A DNA stretch of 64,000 bases from Tranzscheliella williamsii (Eukaryota; Basidiomycota; Ustilaginomycetes; Ustilaginales; Ustilaginaceae): assembly GCA_023212725.1 (NCBI GenBank), contig JALBYF010000032.1:124001-188000 (forward strand). The letters run 5' to 3'. Shown here piece after piece: positions 10,122 through 21,300 of the stretch (within the stretch, counting starts at the first letter, position 1; every line of letters starts with the position of its first letter). The notes beneath the pieces were generated by a model. It had not been told where the DNA came from. It saw nothing but the letters and a program-made list of their open reading frames with translations, and made no database searches. The translations under genes were made by a program, and so were the position numbers.

Positions 10122-13100
10122 ATGATGCCAATGCAACCACCACCCCAGCCACCCAATCAGCAGTTTGCAACCAACTATATGGGTGGTGCAAGTATGGAGC
10201 CCAACACAAGGCCTCCGCCCAGTCCCAGCTACGCAGGCACCTCCAACAACGGCTTTTACCCCGGCAACTCAATGCCGCCCCCTTCCTCCTTTTCCCAGCA
10301 GCATTCGTCTCATCTCTCCCAGTCCCAGCAGCAATATTCTCCTCGCGGCGCTCGTGCCATTTTACAAGACGATCCGCCCAGAGCAAGCCCTAGATCTATG
10401 GACAATGTATCGCTGCCGTCGACCGAATCTACACAGCCATCAGGCTCGCGTTACAGGAGGACGAGGCCGGATACAGAAGAGATCAAACGAGTAGGCCGAT
10501 CACACTATGTTGAGCTGCTCGCCTTTCTTCGCACACATCTAGTCAAGGTGGAACAGACCGGTCCACGTTCCAATGCACGAGAAAAACTGACTAGATTGAG
10601 CAAGCAACAATTCACTGAGCTTTCCACCGATGTTTACGACGAGCTGATGAGAAGAAATACCAACTCGAGAACCGGCAACAGTCAACCCTTCCTTGCTGTA
10701 CGAGACGAGTTTCATCCCAAGAGAAACCAGGCAAGGCAGAAGCTCGCCACGTTACCCAAAAATCGCTTCAAGGATCTGGCCTCGGATGTTTTCTTTGAGC
10801 TGGAACGCAGATTTCCCGAGCTCAAGGAAGAGTTCCGTCCAGAAGCGATCGCACGCGAAAAAGAGCGCGAGGAACAGATGCGACAACAGGCCGAAGCCGC
10901 ATTACAACGCAAAGATTCCATGGGCCAGCCGCAACCTTCGATCCCAGATCGCATCGTTCCAGCAAAGAGCACGCTCGTAGAGGAGGACATCGCGGTGCCA
11001 TACTCTGCCAACGGAAGCAAACCGGATGCGCGTGACCGCGATGGCGATACAGCATCGGAACGCATCTCATCACCTCTGCGCGACTCGATGGGATCGAATG
11101 GCGTCAATGGTGTCACAGACAATCGTAGCACCATGTATAGTCAGGCCAGCAGCGTCGGCACTGGCTTTCTCAACGGTTACACTGGCAGTGTAGCAACGCA
11201 AAGCGTCTCTAGCCCCAACATCACCCGTGGGAGCGGCTTCGATGCCAACTCTGAAGTGCCTTCCATGATGCTTGAAAAGATGCGGTCCGACTACGAACTT
11301 CGCGTCGCTAAACTCCAGCAGCAAGTCAGCTCGCTCGAAGCCCAGATGGCAGATGCGCAACCGCGCGCAAGGAAGGCTGATGAGTTGATCGGTCGCAACG
11401 AAGAGCTGGATCGTCAAGTAGCTCAGCTTAAGCGAGAGCTTGAAGAGGTCAAACGGCGGCACGAGGACGACCACGAGCGCCATCGCGGTCTTTTAACGCA
11501 ACGAGATGCGCAGTTGGAATCGATACGTCAAGAGCTTCAGCAGAGGTCTGAATCAGGTAGCGCAAGGGAGTTCGAAGCACTCCAGACGGAGTTACACCAG
11601 CAGGCCGCGGTAGCCAACGAGCTCAGAGGAGAGGTCGGTTCGTTAGTGCAAGAACTTCGCGAGCTGTCCGAACGCAACGATGAGATGCAGGCAGACAAAG
11701 AGGCAGATGACACTATCATCAAGGATCTCAATGGCCAGATTGCCAACTACAAGCGTCTATACGAGACGGCTAAGACGGAGCTACGCAACCTCAAGGCGAC
11801 ATCGCAGCTCTACGTACGGCCTCCGAAAGCCGACGACTTTTTTACTACATCGGACAAGGGGGCTATCGCCGACGTCAATCTCACAGCATTCCAAAGTTCC
11901 ATTGACGAGCTCCTGGCGGCAGCAAGGTCCAAGACACCAGGCAATGTCTTGCTTTCAATGAAGACAGTGGTTCTGTCCACTACGCTAGTCACGGATGACG
12001 TCGTCAAGTATGAACAGATCCCGGCCAACGTCGCCGAACTGTCTGCAGAGGATCAAGAGCAGTTGCAAGCTCTGAAGTCAAAATGCTCAGGCACTCTCAA
12101 TAACCTGATGACAGCTTGTCGCAACCATGCTTCCTCTCACGGTTTGTCACCAGTCAGCCTGTTGGATGCAGCGGCGAGCCATGTGTCGGCCACCGTTGTC
12201 GACCTAGTAAAGCTGCTCAAGGTGAGAAAGGCGAGCAAAGTCGAGGCTGATGACTTCCAAGCCCACTTTGGAGACAGTTCGGTGGGATCGAATCGGCTCA
12301 AACCGCTTCATATCAATGCCCACTCATCAACCATCAACCATCGGGATGCGAACGCTACCCTGTCCCCTAGCAACACCAATGCCTTTGCTTTTGGCGGACT
12401 CAATCCAAACTCGGCTGTGGCCGATGATCGATTCTCTCCCAGAATTCGAAATAGCCCGACCATGGGGCGATATTCGCCGATTGGCTACAAGGCGGAAGCT
12501 ATTCGTAAGGACTCGGTAGGCGAGTCGACCTGGAGGAGCCGCACCACTTCGGTATCATCAATCAGTAGCGCCAACGCCAGCACTCCGGTGATCCCCGCGA
12601 TGCCCAACGGGGTGAGTTGGCTTGCGCAGAGGCAGGTTAGCGATCCTACTCGGTTGAGAAATGAACAGGCGAATGGAGTCAACGCACCTGCTTCTCCCTC
12701 CATGCCATCAATGGACAGCCAGGTGCAGCGCTCCGAGACATACGACAGCCTGCACACCACCACCTCGGCGAGTGGCAGCGGATTTGGAAGCAGTCAGAAC
12801 GGAGAAGAGAACTGGTCCGAGTTGCGCAACTACATTGAGGTGCAAACCGAGGCGATCGTCCACTCGATCCAAGCACTGCTCTCGGCCATTCGAGAAGGTG
12901 CCCAGGGCGTACAGCTCAAGGAAAATTTGACGCAGATCACTACGATTGTCTCTTCGATCGTCGCCATTTCCAAGGGTAACCTACCAGCCAAGAGCAAGAC
13001 GGAAGGAGAGCACATCTTGGACGAGCTTACCGACAACTGTGACAAGCTGAGCGAGATGCAAAGCCATCTCACTTTTGACAAGAGCACCAAATCGACCATG

Positions 13101-13178
13101 GCCAGCGCTTCCTACGGCGTCGCCAAGGGCCTCAAGGCTCTGAATGCGCTCTTCAACGACGCCGATGTTTCGCAATAA
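10122..13178 (+). CDS. SPA2: Polarity scaffold Spa2 (Spa2-homology/GIT domain protein)
   Basis: 1018 residues from the first ATG (10122); a frame nine bases longer begins with GTG and is not used. Residues ~1-115 are Pro/Gln/Ser-rich. Two Spa2-homology repeats follow: ~126-175 (SHYVELLAFLR, LTRLSKQQFTELSTDVYDEL) and ~192-233 (KLATLPKNRFKDLASDVFFEL). Residues ~375-560 form a coiled coil (KMRSDYELRVAKLQQQVSSL onward). The C-terminal ~120 residues (NWSELRNYIEVQTEAIVHSI, QLKENLTQITTIVSSIVAIS) are the helical GIT/Spa2 C-terminal domain. Spa2 is the polarisome scaffold at hyphal tips and bud sites, binding formin and MAPK modules. There is no intron in the window, and the size is normal for fungal Spa2. 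Confidence 0.93.
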   Translation: MMPMQPPPQPPNQQFATNYMGGASMEPNTRPPPSPSYAGTSNNGFYPGNSMPPPSSFSQQHSSHLSQSQQQYSPRGARAILQDDPPRASPRSMDNVSLPSTESTQPSGSRYRRTRPDTEEIKRVGRSHYVELLAFLRTHLVKVEQTGPRSNAREKLTRLSKQQFTELSTDVYDELMRRNTNSRTGNSQPFLAVRDEFHPKRNQARQKLATLPKNRFKDLASDVFFELERRFPELKEEFRPEAIAREKEREEQMRQQAEAALQRKDSMGQPQPSIPDRIVPAKSTLVEEDIAVPYSANGSKPDARDRDGDTASERISSPLRDSMGSNGVNGVTDNRSTMYSQASSVGTGFLNGYTGSVATQSVSSPNITRGSGFDANSEVPSMMLEKMRSDYELRVAKLQQQVSSLEAQMADAQPRARKADELIGRNEELDRQVAQLKRELEEVKRRHEDDHERHRGLLTQRDAQLESIRQELQQRSESGSAREFEALQTELHQQAAVANELRGEVGSLVQELRELSERNDEMQADKEADDTIIKDLNGQIANYKRLYETAKTELRNLKATSQLYVRPPKADDFFTTSDKGAIADVNLTAFQSSIDELLAAARSKTPGNVLLSMKTVVLSTTLVTDDVVKYEQIPANVAELSAEDQEQLQALKSKCSGTLNNLMTACRNHASSHGLSPVSLLDAAASHVSATVVDLVKLLKVRKASKVEADDFQAHFGDSSVGSNRLKPLHINAHSSTINHRDANATLSPSNTNAFAFGGLNPNSAVADDRFSPRIRNSPTMGRYSPIGYKAEAIRKDSVGESTWRSRTTSVSSISSANASTPVIPAMPNGVSWLAQRQVSDPTRLRNEQANGVNAPASPSMPSMDSQVQRSETYDSLHTTTSASGSGFGSSQNGEENWSELRNYIEVQTEAIVHSIQALLSAIREGAQGVQLKENLTQITTIVSSIVAISKGNLPAKSKTEGEHILDELTDNCDKLSEMQSHLTFDKSTKSTMASASYGVAKGLKALNALFNDADVSQ

Positions 13179-14538
13179 ACTCGACTACCCGGCCGAGCCT
13201 CTTTTGCTAGATCTCTCGTCGCCGCACCTGCCTTCACTTGCGCACTTCGGATCAACGCCAGAAGGTTGGTCTCCTCTACTGTCACCGTCAGCATCATAGT
13301 GTACTGTATGATATTCACTAGAGTTCCACCCAGATCATGGTCTCAGCCGTGCCATTTAGCGTAAAAGGGGGGAAAAATCGAGGCGATATCCACGCGAAAT
13401 TTGTGTGGCTAGGCTTGCGTCGCCTCGTCTGTGAGATCGATAGCAGGATTACAAGTCCCACCTGTATGGCCTGTACGCAGAATATTGGTCGAAGCTGCAA
13501 ATTATCGGCTGCCTTTACAAGAATAGAAGACGAGCTTTCGAATTCGTTGCTCGGTGCACTTTCAACTGCAAAAGCCAGCTGCAACAACGCGTCGTTGGTA
13601 CTTCCGGCTTGAATGCGGTAAACGTTAGTCGGGCAGCGGTGCACTACACGCCGTGGATTTGTGATTTGAAATCGCATAGGGCCACTGTGATTACTACACT
13701 CGCGCTTGCTGGCGCGTGTTACATTATTGCGGGTCCTAGGCTTCGTCACAGTCACAAGCTAGTGTGAGTTTCGGATTCTGATTCGCTCTCACAGTCTTCG
13801 CGCCCCTCCACTCCCATTCGGCGGCTCAGGACGGGATACCGTGCACTCAGCCTCAAGCCTTCAGCACAATTCCAAGTGGGCGGTAGCTGCCTGTCACGTT
13901 TGGCCTGCAGTAGGCACCTTGAGCAGCTACAACTTGGTCAGCCAATTGTGATGCCATCTGTCCATCAGCCAAGCATTCATATTCGAACCAGCCAGCTAAA
14001 TTCAGCTTCTGCTTCGTCATTTCCAGGCACCCTTGATTGCTCACTCGCCGGCACCCTGGCTTAGCCTTCTACACCGTGCTCGCAATCAACCCAGTGTTCA
14101 CAACTTGTTCCTCTACCGCAATCCTCTCTACCGCAATCCTCTCAACCATCTCCCATCACTCTGCTCGCACGATCTGCGTCTTTCGACCCGTGATCCACAA
14201 AGCGCCGCCAGTCATCTCAGCAGCCTCCTCCTCGGACGGCATCTTTGCCGCGCTTCTCGTCACGACGTCCTCCCTTCCCTGCGTCGGGCAAGCTGCACTG
14301 ACTTCCTCCACGACGGTCGAGAAAGCCGCAAGATCCATCACCACGACGGCGGTCATAGGAGCTGGGCATGTCTTCTTACCTCTTTACCATTTCCTAGCCA
14401 CCTTCCGTTCGCCTCGTTCAGTGTACTTCCTCCCGGTCTCCGCTGTACCTTGCACTTCAAACGCTCTTATTCGTGCTCATTGCGCGCAGGCCAACCCAGA
14501 CGTCGACCCAGTCGCTGTCAACGGCCATCTTTTCCGAC
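13179..14538. other. Intergenic region and leader of the C2H2 gene
   Basis: 1.36 kb without a convincing gene. The last ~500 bp are strongly C/T-rich, as in a 5' leader; a CGCGCAG just before the C2H2 gene (about 14485) could be an acceptor of a 5'-UTR intron, which I cannot prove. Open frames in 14033-14590 look like leader shadows. Confidence 0.4.
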
Positions 14539-17500
14539 ATGGGCCCGCAGCAAGACTTTATCCTCTTCGATAATCCCGCTCCACCGCTGACCAAATCCCG
14601 TACTCTGCCTGACGCCGATCGTCTGCCTGACGCCGACCGCAATGCGTCCTCCTCCGATCCTGCTGCGGGCCAGGATGCCCGTTCGTCCCACGCGTCGGGC
14701 GCATCCGCCTTAGGCCCTTTCACCAAGCACAGATCACCACGCCGGTCTCCTTTGGACGATCCAGCCCAGTCTGAAGCTTTGCCCGAAACGCTCAACAGCA
14801 AGGGCAGTCCACAAAGGAAGCGACAGCGCAGCACGGCTCCCGTCGACGCCGCACAGTTGGATGGCAACCGTGAAGGCTCTACCGGCTCGTCCGCCGCAAC
14901 TAGTGACAATGTCTCGCCTAAGGATCCACCAAGCGGCAGCCTCGGCGCACCTATGAACGACCTCACCTTGGCAGACGCCATATCTAGCCATAGCAGCGTA
15001 GGCTTTGGGACAGACCAATCCTCCTCATCCGCGAACGGCTTAACGCTCGATCAGCAAGAGCAGCTGAAAGCTCAGGTTCGCACTGAACTTGCCGGCGTAG
15101 ATTCTCGAGCTGTCAAGGGTCCTCTGCGTGATATCATGCAGGATCATCATTCGACGCCTCAGCCTAGCGATCTCCAGCTCGAATCCTTGCCCTCCTCGTC
15201 GGATCCATTACGAGCCGGTGTCCTTCCATCCTCCCCTCTCTATCCAGACTATGACGTGAAAGGTCAAAGTCAAAGGAAGCAGCAGCGTCAACACGTCGAC
15301 AATTCTGAGGGTGGAAGATCGATGGATCATACCCAGAATCGACAAGATCCGGCAGCCCCGGCTCCAACCGTGAGCCTGGAGGAAGAAATGCCTAGCTTTA
15401 GCCAAAAGGCATCGGATTCGCGTACACCGAACAGCACCGATGACTCCAGTTTCGGGGCAATATCGGATTCTCAGGCTCGAAACTCTCAGAGCTTCCTGCC
15501 TGAATGGGCACGTCAATCACAGATGGCAGGCGACATCTCGGAAGCTTGTGATCAGGAAATACAGGAACATCACGAAAGTAGCCAGCGGACGCAACAGCAG
15601 CAACAGCAACAACGACGACGACCACAAATACAGCAAGAACAGCAACGATCGGAGCAGCAGCAGCAACAACAGCAACAACAACAACAGTTACAACGACGGA
15701 CCATGCCGCCACCCTCCCAGAACATGTCTCAGAGCCAGCTGACGCAGCAAGGCGGCCCCGTCTCCATGGGCCCGAATGACTTCAGCGAGAGTATTGACGG
15801 TCGCCGACCTTTACGGCGTCAGGCCAGTGGTCTGACAGTCAGCCCGCAGCAAGCCTTTCTAGACTACGAAGACGTTGAAAATGCTCTCTCGCACTCCGGT
15901 ATGGGCAACGCACCGAGTCTTTTTGCCCCCGTTCCGCCTGGCCTTTCCGACACCAAGCCTGCTCCCGAACAACTTCATCGCAGTACGGCAGCCATGAATG
16001 GTAGCAGTACGCCTCGAGCCACCTCGCAACAGCTTTCGAAATCCCATGCTTCTGCCACAAATACCTTGCATCCGCCACATCCGGCCCCGATGTTACGCCA
16101 CGATACTGCCAGGCCTCATCATTACCAGAAGCGGCCGGGACCCAAAGCTTATCAAGGCAACAGCGACGGACCAGCGTCGACGAGTCAAGAGTCTGGCTCT
16201 CAAAACAGCCTCTTTAGCCAGGCCGAGAGCGGCGACGCAATGTCGCCTGACGATGACGAGGACGAGAGACCATACAATCCTCCAAGCATGCGACCTAGCA
16301 TGCTCCGCGGTGGTCCAAGCAGTCTGTATCTCAACTTCCCGCTCAAGGCAAACGGGCAGCTCTCGCCGGCACCCTCTATCTCAGCCCAACGTCCCTCGCT
16401 CGGCAAAGAGAGGACAGCGAGCACTGGAAGCAGTTGGGGCCACGTTCAGACTGAGCCATGGGTACTCCGTCAAGCGCACACGAAGCAGCCTAGATTCTCG
16501 GATGTCTCTGCGTCCAGCAGCGATTCCGAAGACGACAGAGGCCTGAGGAGGGCTTACCAATACAGGCCCAGTGCTGAGTTTCCCCACCACTTCAACTCGC
16601 ACCACCAGCACCGGCAGCCTCACCGGCCGCCGCTTTCACAGCATACGTCATCGTCGGAAGACATAGATGAGATGGAAACTTACAAGCCCAGGTATCCGCC
16701 GCCCGGCGGCAAGGCCCCACGCGTCAACATGCCTGGGGTTATGGGCGGTTACGGCTACATCCCGGGAAGCGTAGAGACGGGCCTGAGTGTCGCGCCGGGC
16801 ATGCATGCTACCTCCGGCTTCAAGCAGGAGGAAGGAGGACGGATGGGAAGTCAGGACGATGGCAGCAGGAGCCCCTCCATCAGATCCTCGGCGCAAGCCA
16901 TCGACCGAACTGCGAGAACCACCCCGCCGCGGGCACAGAACTCAGGCCACGACGAAGCATCAGCAGCAAAAAAGGCAGCTTCGAGGACGGCGCCCCTGCA
17001 CGACACACACACTACCAGAAACGACCGAGTCCAGGTCGATGGCGCGGAGGAGGAAGAGGACGAGACTTCGGAGAAGGAAACCGACATGGGCGCCGTCAGT
17101 GGTAGCGGCAGCGGCAGCGGTGAGGAGTCCGAATACGAGGACGGCGACACTGCCAGTGCGTCCTCAAGGAAGCGGCGGAGGAAGTCGCAGGTGGACGAAG
17201 CCGATCCGATGCATGCATCCTCTTTCAGTGCGCGGGCGGCCGGGAAGCCCCGTAGCCATGTGCCGGGGCCCGGGGCGGCGGCGGTGGCGATGGGGGCGTC
17301 GCGGCCGGTGGTGGGGGCGGCGGGGACGACCAGGTGCGACTATGCGTCGCCGCTGACGGGGCAGATGTGCCAGACCGTGTTCCACCGGCCGTACGACCTG
17401 GCGCGGCACCGCGAGACGATCCACGCGCGCGAGGAGGCGGGCCTGATCCGCGAGGGCAAGCTGCGCCTCGAGGACTGCGTCGTGCTCGGCAAGGAGGTCG

Positions 17501-17616
17501 ACCCCAAGAAGAGCATGGCCGTCGTCGAGTGGAAGTGCAAGACGTGCGGCGCCAACTTCAGCCGCAAGGACGCCATGCTCCGCCACGAGCGCCTCCGCCA
17601 CAACGCCGCCAAGTAG
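14539..17616 (+). CDS. C2H2 zinc-finger transcription factor, polyQ-rich (possibly Rpn4-like)
   Basis: 1025 residues from the first ATG (14539, MGPQQDFILFDNP); an upstream in-frame GTG at 14473 is not used. Most of the protein is disordered: Ser/Pro-rich, with glutamine runs encoded at about 15590-15690 and an acidic stretch (EEEEDETSEKETD) at about 17050. The C-terminus holds two fingers. The first, starting at C933, is C-x10-C-x12-H-x4-H with RPYDLARHRETIH; the second, CKTCGANFSRKDAMLRHERLRH, is classical. A widened first finger next to RPYDLxRH and a second finger with FSRKDAxLRH recall the proteasome regulator Rpn4, but this is motif-level resemblance only. It is expected in the nucleus, activating genes through its acidic and glutamine-rich parts. 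Confidence 0.85.
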   Translation: MGPQQDFILFDNPAPPLTKSRTLPDADRLPDADRNASSSDPAAGQDARSSHASGASALGPFTKHRSPRRSPLDDPAQSEALPETLNSKGSPQRKRQRSTAPVDAAQLDGNREGSTGSSAATSDNVSPKDPPSGSLGAPMNDLTLADAISSHSSVGFGTDQSSSSANGLTLDQQEQLKAQVRTELAGVDSRAVKGPLRDIMQDHHSTPQPSDLQLESLPSSSDPLRAGVLPSSPLYPDYDVKGQSQRKQQRQHVDNSEGGRSMDHTQNRQDPAAPAPTVSLEEEMPSFSQKASDSRTPNSTDDSSFGAISDSQARNSQSFLPEWARQSQMAGDISEACDQEIQEHHESSQRTQQQQQQQRRRPQIQQEQQRSEQQQQQQQQQQQLQRRTMPPPSQNMSQSQLTQQGGPVSMGPNDFSESIDGRRPLRRQASGLTVSPQQAFLDYEDVENALSHSGMGNAPSLFAPVPPGLSDTKPAPEQLHRSTAAMNGSSTPRATSQQLSKSHASATNTLHPPHPAPMLRHDTARPHHYQKRPGPKAYQGNSDGPASTSQESGSQNSLFSQAESGDAMSPDDDEDERPYNPPSMRPSMLRGGPSSLYLNFPLKANGQLSPAPSISAQRPSLGKERTASTGSSWGHVQTEPWVLRQAHTKQPRFSDVSASSSDSEDDRGLRRAYQYRPSAEFPHHFNSHHQHRQPHRPPLSQHTSSSEDIDEMETYKPRYPPPGGKAPRVNMPGVMGGYGYIPGSVETGLSVAPGMHATSGFKQEEGGRMGSQDDGSRSPSIRSSAQAIDRTARTTPPRAQNSGHDEASAAKKAASRTAPLHDTHTTRNDRVQVDGAEEEEDETSEKETDMGAVSGSGSGSGEESEYEDGDTASASSRKRRRKSQVDEADPMHASSFSARAAGKPRSHVPGPGAAAVAMGASRPVVGAAGTTRCDYASPLTGQMCQTVFHRPYDLARHRETIHAREEAGLIREGKLRLEDCVVLGKEVDPKKSMAVVEWKCKTCGANFSRKDAMLRHERLRHNAAK

Positions 17617-18220
17617 CCCGTCGCTGGACCACACCGCAATGTATCCTATGCTCCGCTTGCTGTGCACACCAGATACGCCGACTAGCAGATCAGTCGCGGC
17701 TCTGTGCCGTGAAGATGCGTGTTTCAGAAGAGCTAGACCTGGGCGCTGGAATCGTACAGCGTGGGATGCATAGCGCCGCCTTCGTGAATAACCGTTCAGC
17801 GCGGGGACGCTGCTAGAGTGGGAGAGCAGGCTTTCCTGCGTTTGTGAGCATGTCGCGCTTTGGTGAGGGGCGGGCGCGTGCTGCGCCTAGGTTGGGCGGC
17901 TACGAGCTGGATAGCCGGTGTCGAGGGAGCTCGCACCCCACGTCGCGGCGATGGCCGACTCGTCTACCGCAGTGCGCGGATAGCAGCGGCCGATGAGCAG
18001 CGGGGTGCCGCGTCCAACGCCCCAGACGCCGGCCTGGCCGCTGTTAGCTGGCTGTCGCTCTCCAGCGCCATCGCCGCAGCACCTGGCACGCTCCTGCCTT
18101 TGGTGCGAAGGTTCCGAGACGGCCCCCACCGAGCATAAGCGCCGACGGTTATAAGAATTCGGCTTCCGCAACATTGGCCACAACATTGGCCAAATGTATG
18201 CTTGCGATACTGAAGAATAC
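17617..18220. other. Intergenic; original upstream flank of tRNA locus A
   Basis: About 600 bp after the C2H2 gene without a recognisable gene. By the target-site duplication this sequence was contiguous with the tRNA-Thr gene now at 24513 before LINE A inserted. It holds the 12-bp tandem repeat at 18169-18192. Confidence 0.6.
18169..18192. repeat. 12-bp tandem repeat, two perfect units
   Basis: CAACATTGGCCA occurs twice back to back, 28 bp before the distal target-site duplication of LINE A. The flank of LINE B also carries a 12-bp tandem repeat of different sequence. Confidence 0.9.
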
Positions 18221-18232
18221 ATTCGCCGCCCC
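18221..18232. repeat. Target-site duplication of LINE A, distal copy
   Basis: ATTCGCCGCCCC, identical to 24506-24517. It directly follows the 3' end of LINE A (the element is on the minus strand). Its last five bases equal tRNA positions 1-5. Confidence 0.93.
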
Positions 18233-18343
18233 TGAAATGATTCTTATTGCTAAAAGATGGGATTCTAGATACAAGCACGGGCCCAAGCCAGAGTACGCCC
18301 TGCATGGCTATAGTCTGGCCGGTCCGATTGTGAGCGTCATGAA

Positions 18344-21300
18344 CTAGTCAAACGCACGCATCATGGCAGAAACAGCGACCAGCACCTGAATGTCAGTAAA
18401 CGTGGCATGGTGGAACGGAGAATTAGCGAAAAGCCGCGCCATCATAGGAGTAGTCTGCTCTCGTAGGGTGAGCAGCTCAGGGATGACAAAGTCCTTGGCG
18501 GAGGACGGGACGAAGTCATGGCCCATCCGCTCTCGCGCCGTGTAGAGGGCTGTGAGGCTGACCATGTAGACAAGCTGGAGGCGCAACTTGTCGGTTTTGT
18601 CGCGGAGAAGGTCGAAAGATGTTTGCCAACCATGGATGTAATCGATGGTGGACTGCGCCGGAAGCTTGCTAATAGTGAGGGACGGGAGCCAAGCACATGC
18701 CACGTCCAGGCAATGCCGCCAGAAGTCGGCGAGATGGATGCAGGTGTAGATGGCGTGAGGCGTGGAGTCCCTCTCACCGCAGCTACATGTATAGGGCTGG
18801 CGATCAACATCGCGGATCAAGCGAAACCGATCATAGATAGCTTGGAGCCAGAGAGACTTTCCCTGGACATAGTCAATTTTGTGAACACGGCGCCATAAAG
18901 CCTTCCAAACGCCAGCAGCGTGCGCCTCCGTGGGGCTTTGCTGCCGAACCTCATCATAGAATAGAGGCCGAGTCAATCGGACATGCCGCGCATGAGCCCA
19001 CGCATAGGTCGCCTGAAGCGTGAGGTCGCCCAACCGCTGTCCAGCCAGCAAGAGATGCGACCAAGGGAGTTGAAGACGGTTGCGGGTGGCGCTAGGTATA
19101 ATTGGCCACAAAGGGCGAGCTGGGACGGGGCCAGATGGTGCCAGTCGCGGGAGGTCCCGGAGGCGTGCCGAAAGACCAGGCGGGAGAAGGGCGATGTATT
19201 CCTCCCACCGAGAAGAGAGCCACATGATGGTCGTGCGCACCGCCTGGACAGGCTCGACCCCAAAGATCTCAAGTCCAATCTTCTTGGGATACTGAATCTG
19301 CATATATGACGGGGGATCGCTAGCGGCGAGGCTGTAGTAGGAGGGGAAGCATAGATCGTGGCCATCAGTCCACAAAACATCAGCGAAGGAGAGGAAACCT
19401 TGCCGCCGTAGGTTCAGGATGTGCTGCCGGTGACGTTGCCAATTCTTGGCTGGCGGGAATTGGATGTCGTATGAGGGGTGGAACCATGGAAGGGCGGCGA
19501 TTTCCTCGAGAGAAAGGGCCGCCCAGTCGAGGTCTGGAGGAAGAGTAAGTTCTAGTTCATGAAAGATCTGGAGGATCGACGCCGGGTAGTGGTGGCACTG
19601 ATGAAGCCGGGCCGAGTCCCAGCGCATGGAATGGCGGGTGAGGACCATGGTCAGTGGAGCGCCGCACTCCCGTAACAGATATCCTTGGATGAGCGACGCG
19701 AGCAGAGAGCTGGGGGTGGATTGCTGCACCAATAGGGTGCATAGTTGGCAGGCGTTGCTAGCGACGCTCATTGTGCGCGGGTCCTGCAGACCAAATCCCC
19801 CATCTCCCTTGGGGCTGGTGAGTAGATCATACGGGAGCCATGGCCTGGCCTTGGCGCCGAATAGCCATGCGCTCATGAGTGCCTTGACAGAGGTAAAGAA
19901 GTGGTCCGGCGGCACCCCAACGGCGAGCGGGTGCCACAAGATCGATAACACCTGTTCATTCAGAAGATGGACTCGGCGGAGGATTTGAGCTTTACCATGG
20001 TGCGTGGTAAGAAGCCGGTGTCGGACGGATCGGAGGAGGGTGGTGGCTTGCTCCGCCGGGAACAGGTCAGACACATGGAAGTGGAAGCCCAGAAACTTCC
20101 ACTCGGTGGCGTCAGTGAGTTGTATTTGTTGCTGTGCTAAGCCATGGGACCAGGCGTCGCGATGGGAGGCGGAGCTGGGTGTGGCGCCGGGAGCTTGTAT
20201 AAGCCGGTAGGTTGTCGAGGGGTTGAGGCTGGCTCCGGTGGCACTGTCGAATTGTTGCCGGCGGACAGCGTAGCGTTCTAGCTGGCCCGCGTCCGTGAGG
20301 AAGACAACACTGTTGTCGGCATAGGAGACAGAGGAGAGGCGGTCGGGCGAGTCTTGCAAGCTGATACCAATACCATCCTGGGTGATGGCATCTAAGAAGG
20401 GCTGGTACGCAAGGAGGTAAAGGAGAGGTGAGGACGGCATGCCTTGTAAAACACCTCGTTGGATAGGGATGGGCTCCGTATGGGATGAGCCAATGTTGTA
20501 CGTCACATGGGGATGCCGATATACACCCTGGATGTAACGGATGAGGGGAAGCGGGAGGTCCTTGGCTTTCAGAACCGCCCAAATCCAGTCACGGTCAACC
20601 TTATCGAAGGCTTTCTGCTGATCCTGGTCGACCAGGAGCACTGTAGGAGTTGGGGCGAGGCCGAGGGCGACAAGTGAAATGGTAAGCTGAAGAGAGATGG
20701 CCGCCGCGATGATAGACCGTCCGGCGATGAAACCGGTCTGAGAGGCTGGAGTGACCTCGTCGACGGCAGGGAGGAGACGGCGTTGAAGAACGGTGTCCAT
20801 AATACGCAGGTCGGAGTCGATAACCGAGAGGGGCCGATAGTTAGCAGGGTTGTCCCGAGCACCCTTGCCTTTGTAAAGAAGCGATCCAGCCGCAACCGGA
20901 TGTAGATATGGAAGGGTGCGGCCGGCACGAAGCGCGTTGGCGAGGGTGCACATAACCTGGGCAACACTCTCGCTGTTGCTGGACCAGAATACATGTGGGA
21001 GGCCATTGACCCCAGGAGCAGATCGGTTTGTCTCGGCTTTAAGCAGTGCGGTCTGGAACTCCTCCATGGTGAAGGGCCGTGCTATCAGCGCCTTAGTGGT
21101 GGCGTGGATGCGGGTGGGGGATGTCGACAAGAGCTGGCGGCGCTGGTCAACAGCGTCAGGAGGCAGGTCGCGTGCCGCAAAGAGGCCTGTATAAAAATCC
21201 GTAGTAGCGGCGGTCGTCAAGGCTGCAGTTGGGCGGTATGCCGCGGAATGTAGAGCAGTCGAAAGTATATTCTTGCCAGCAAGTCGCAGCTGGAGCTCAC

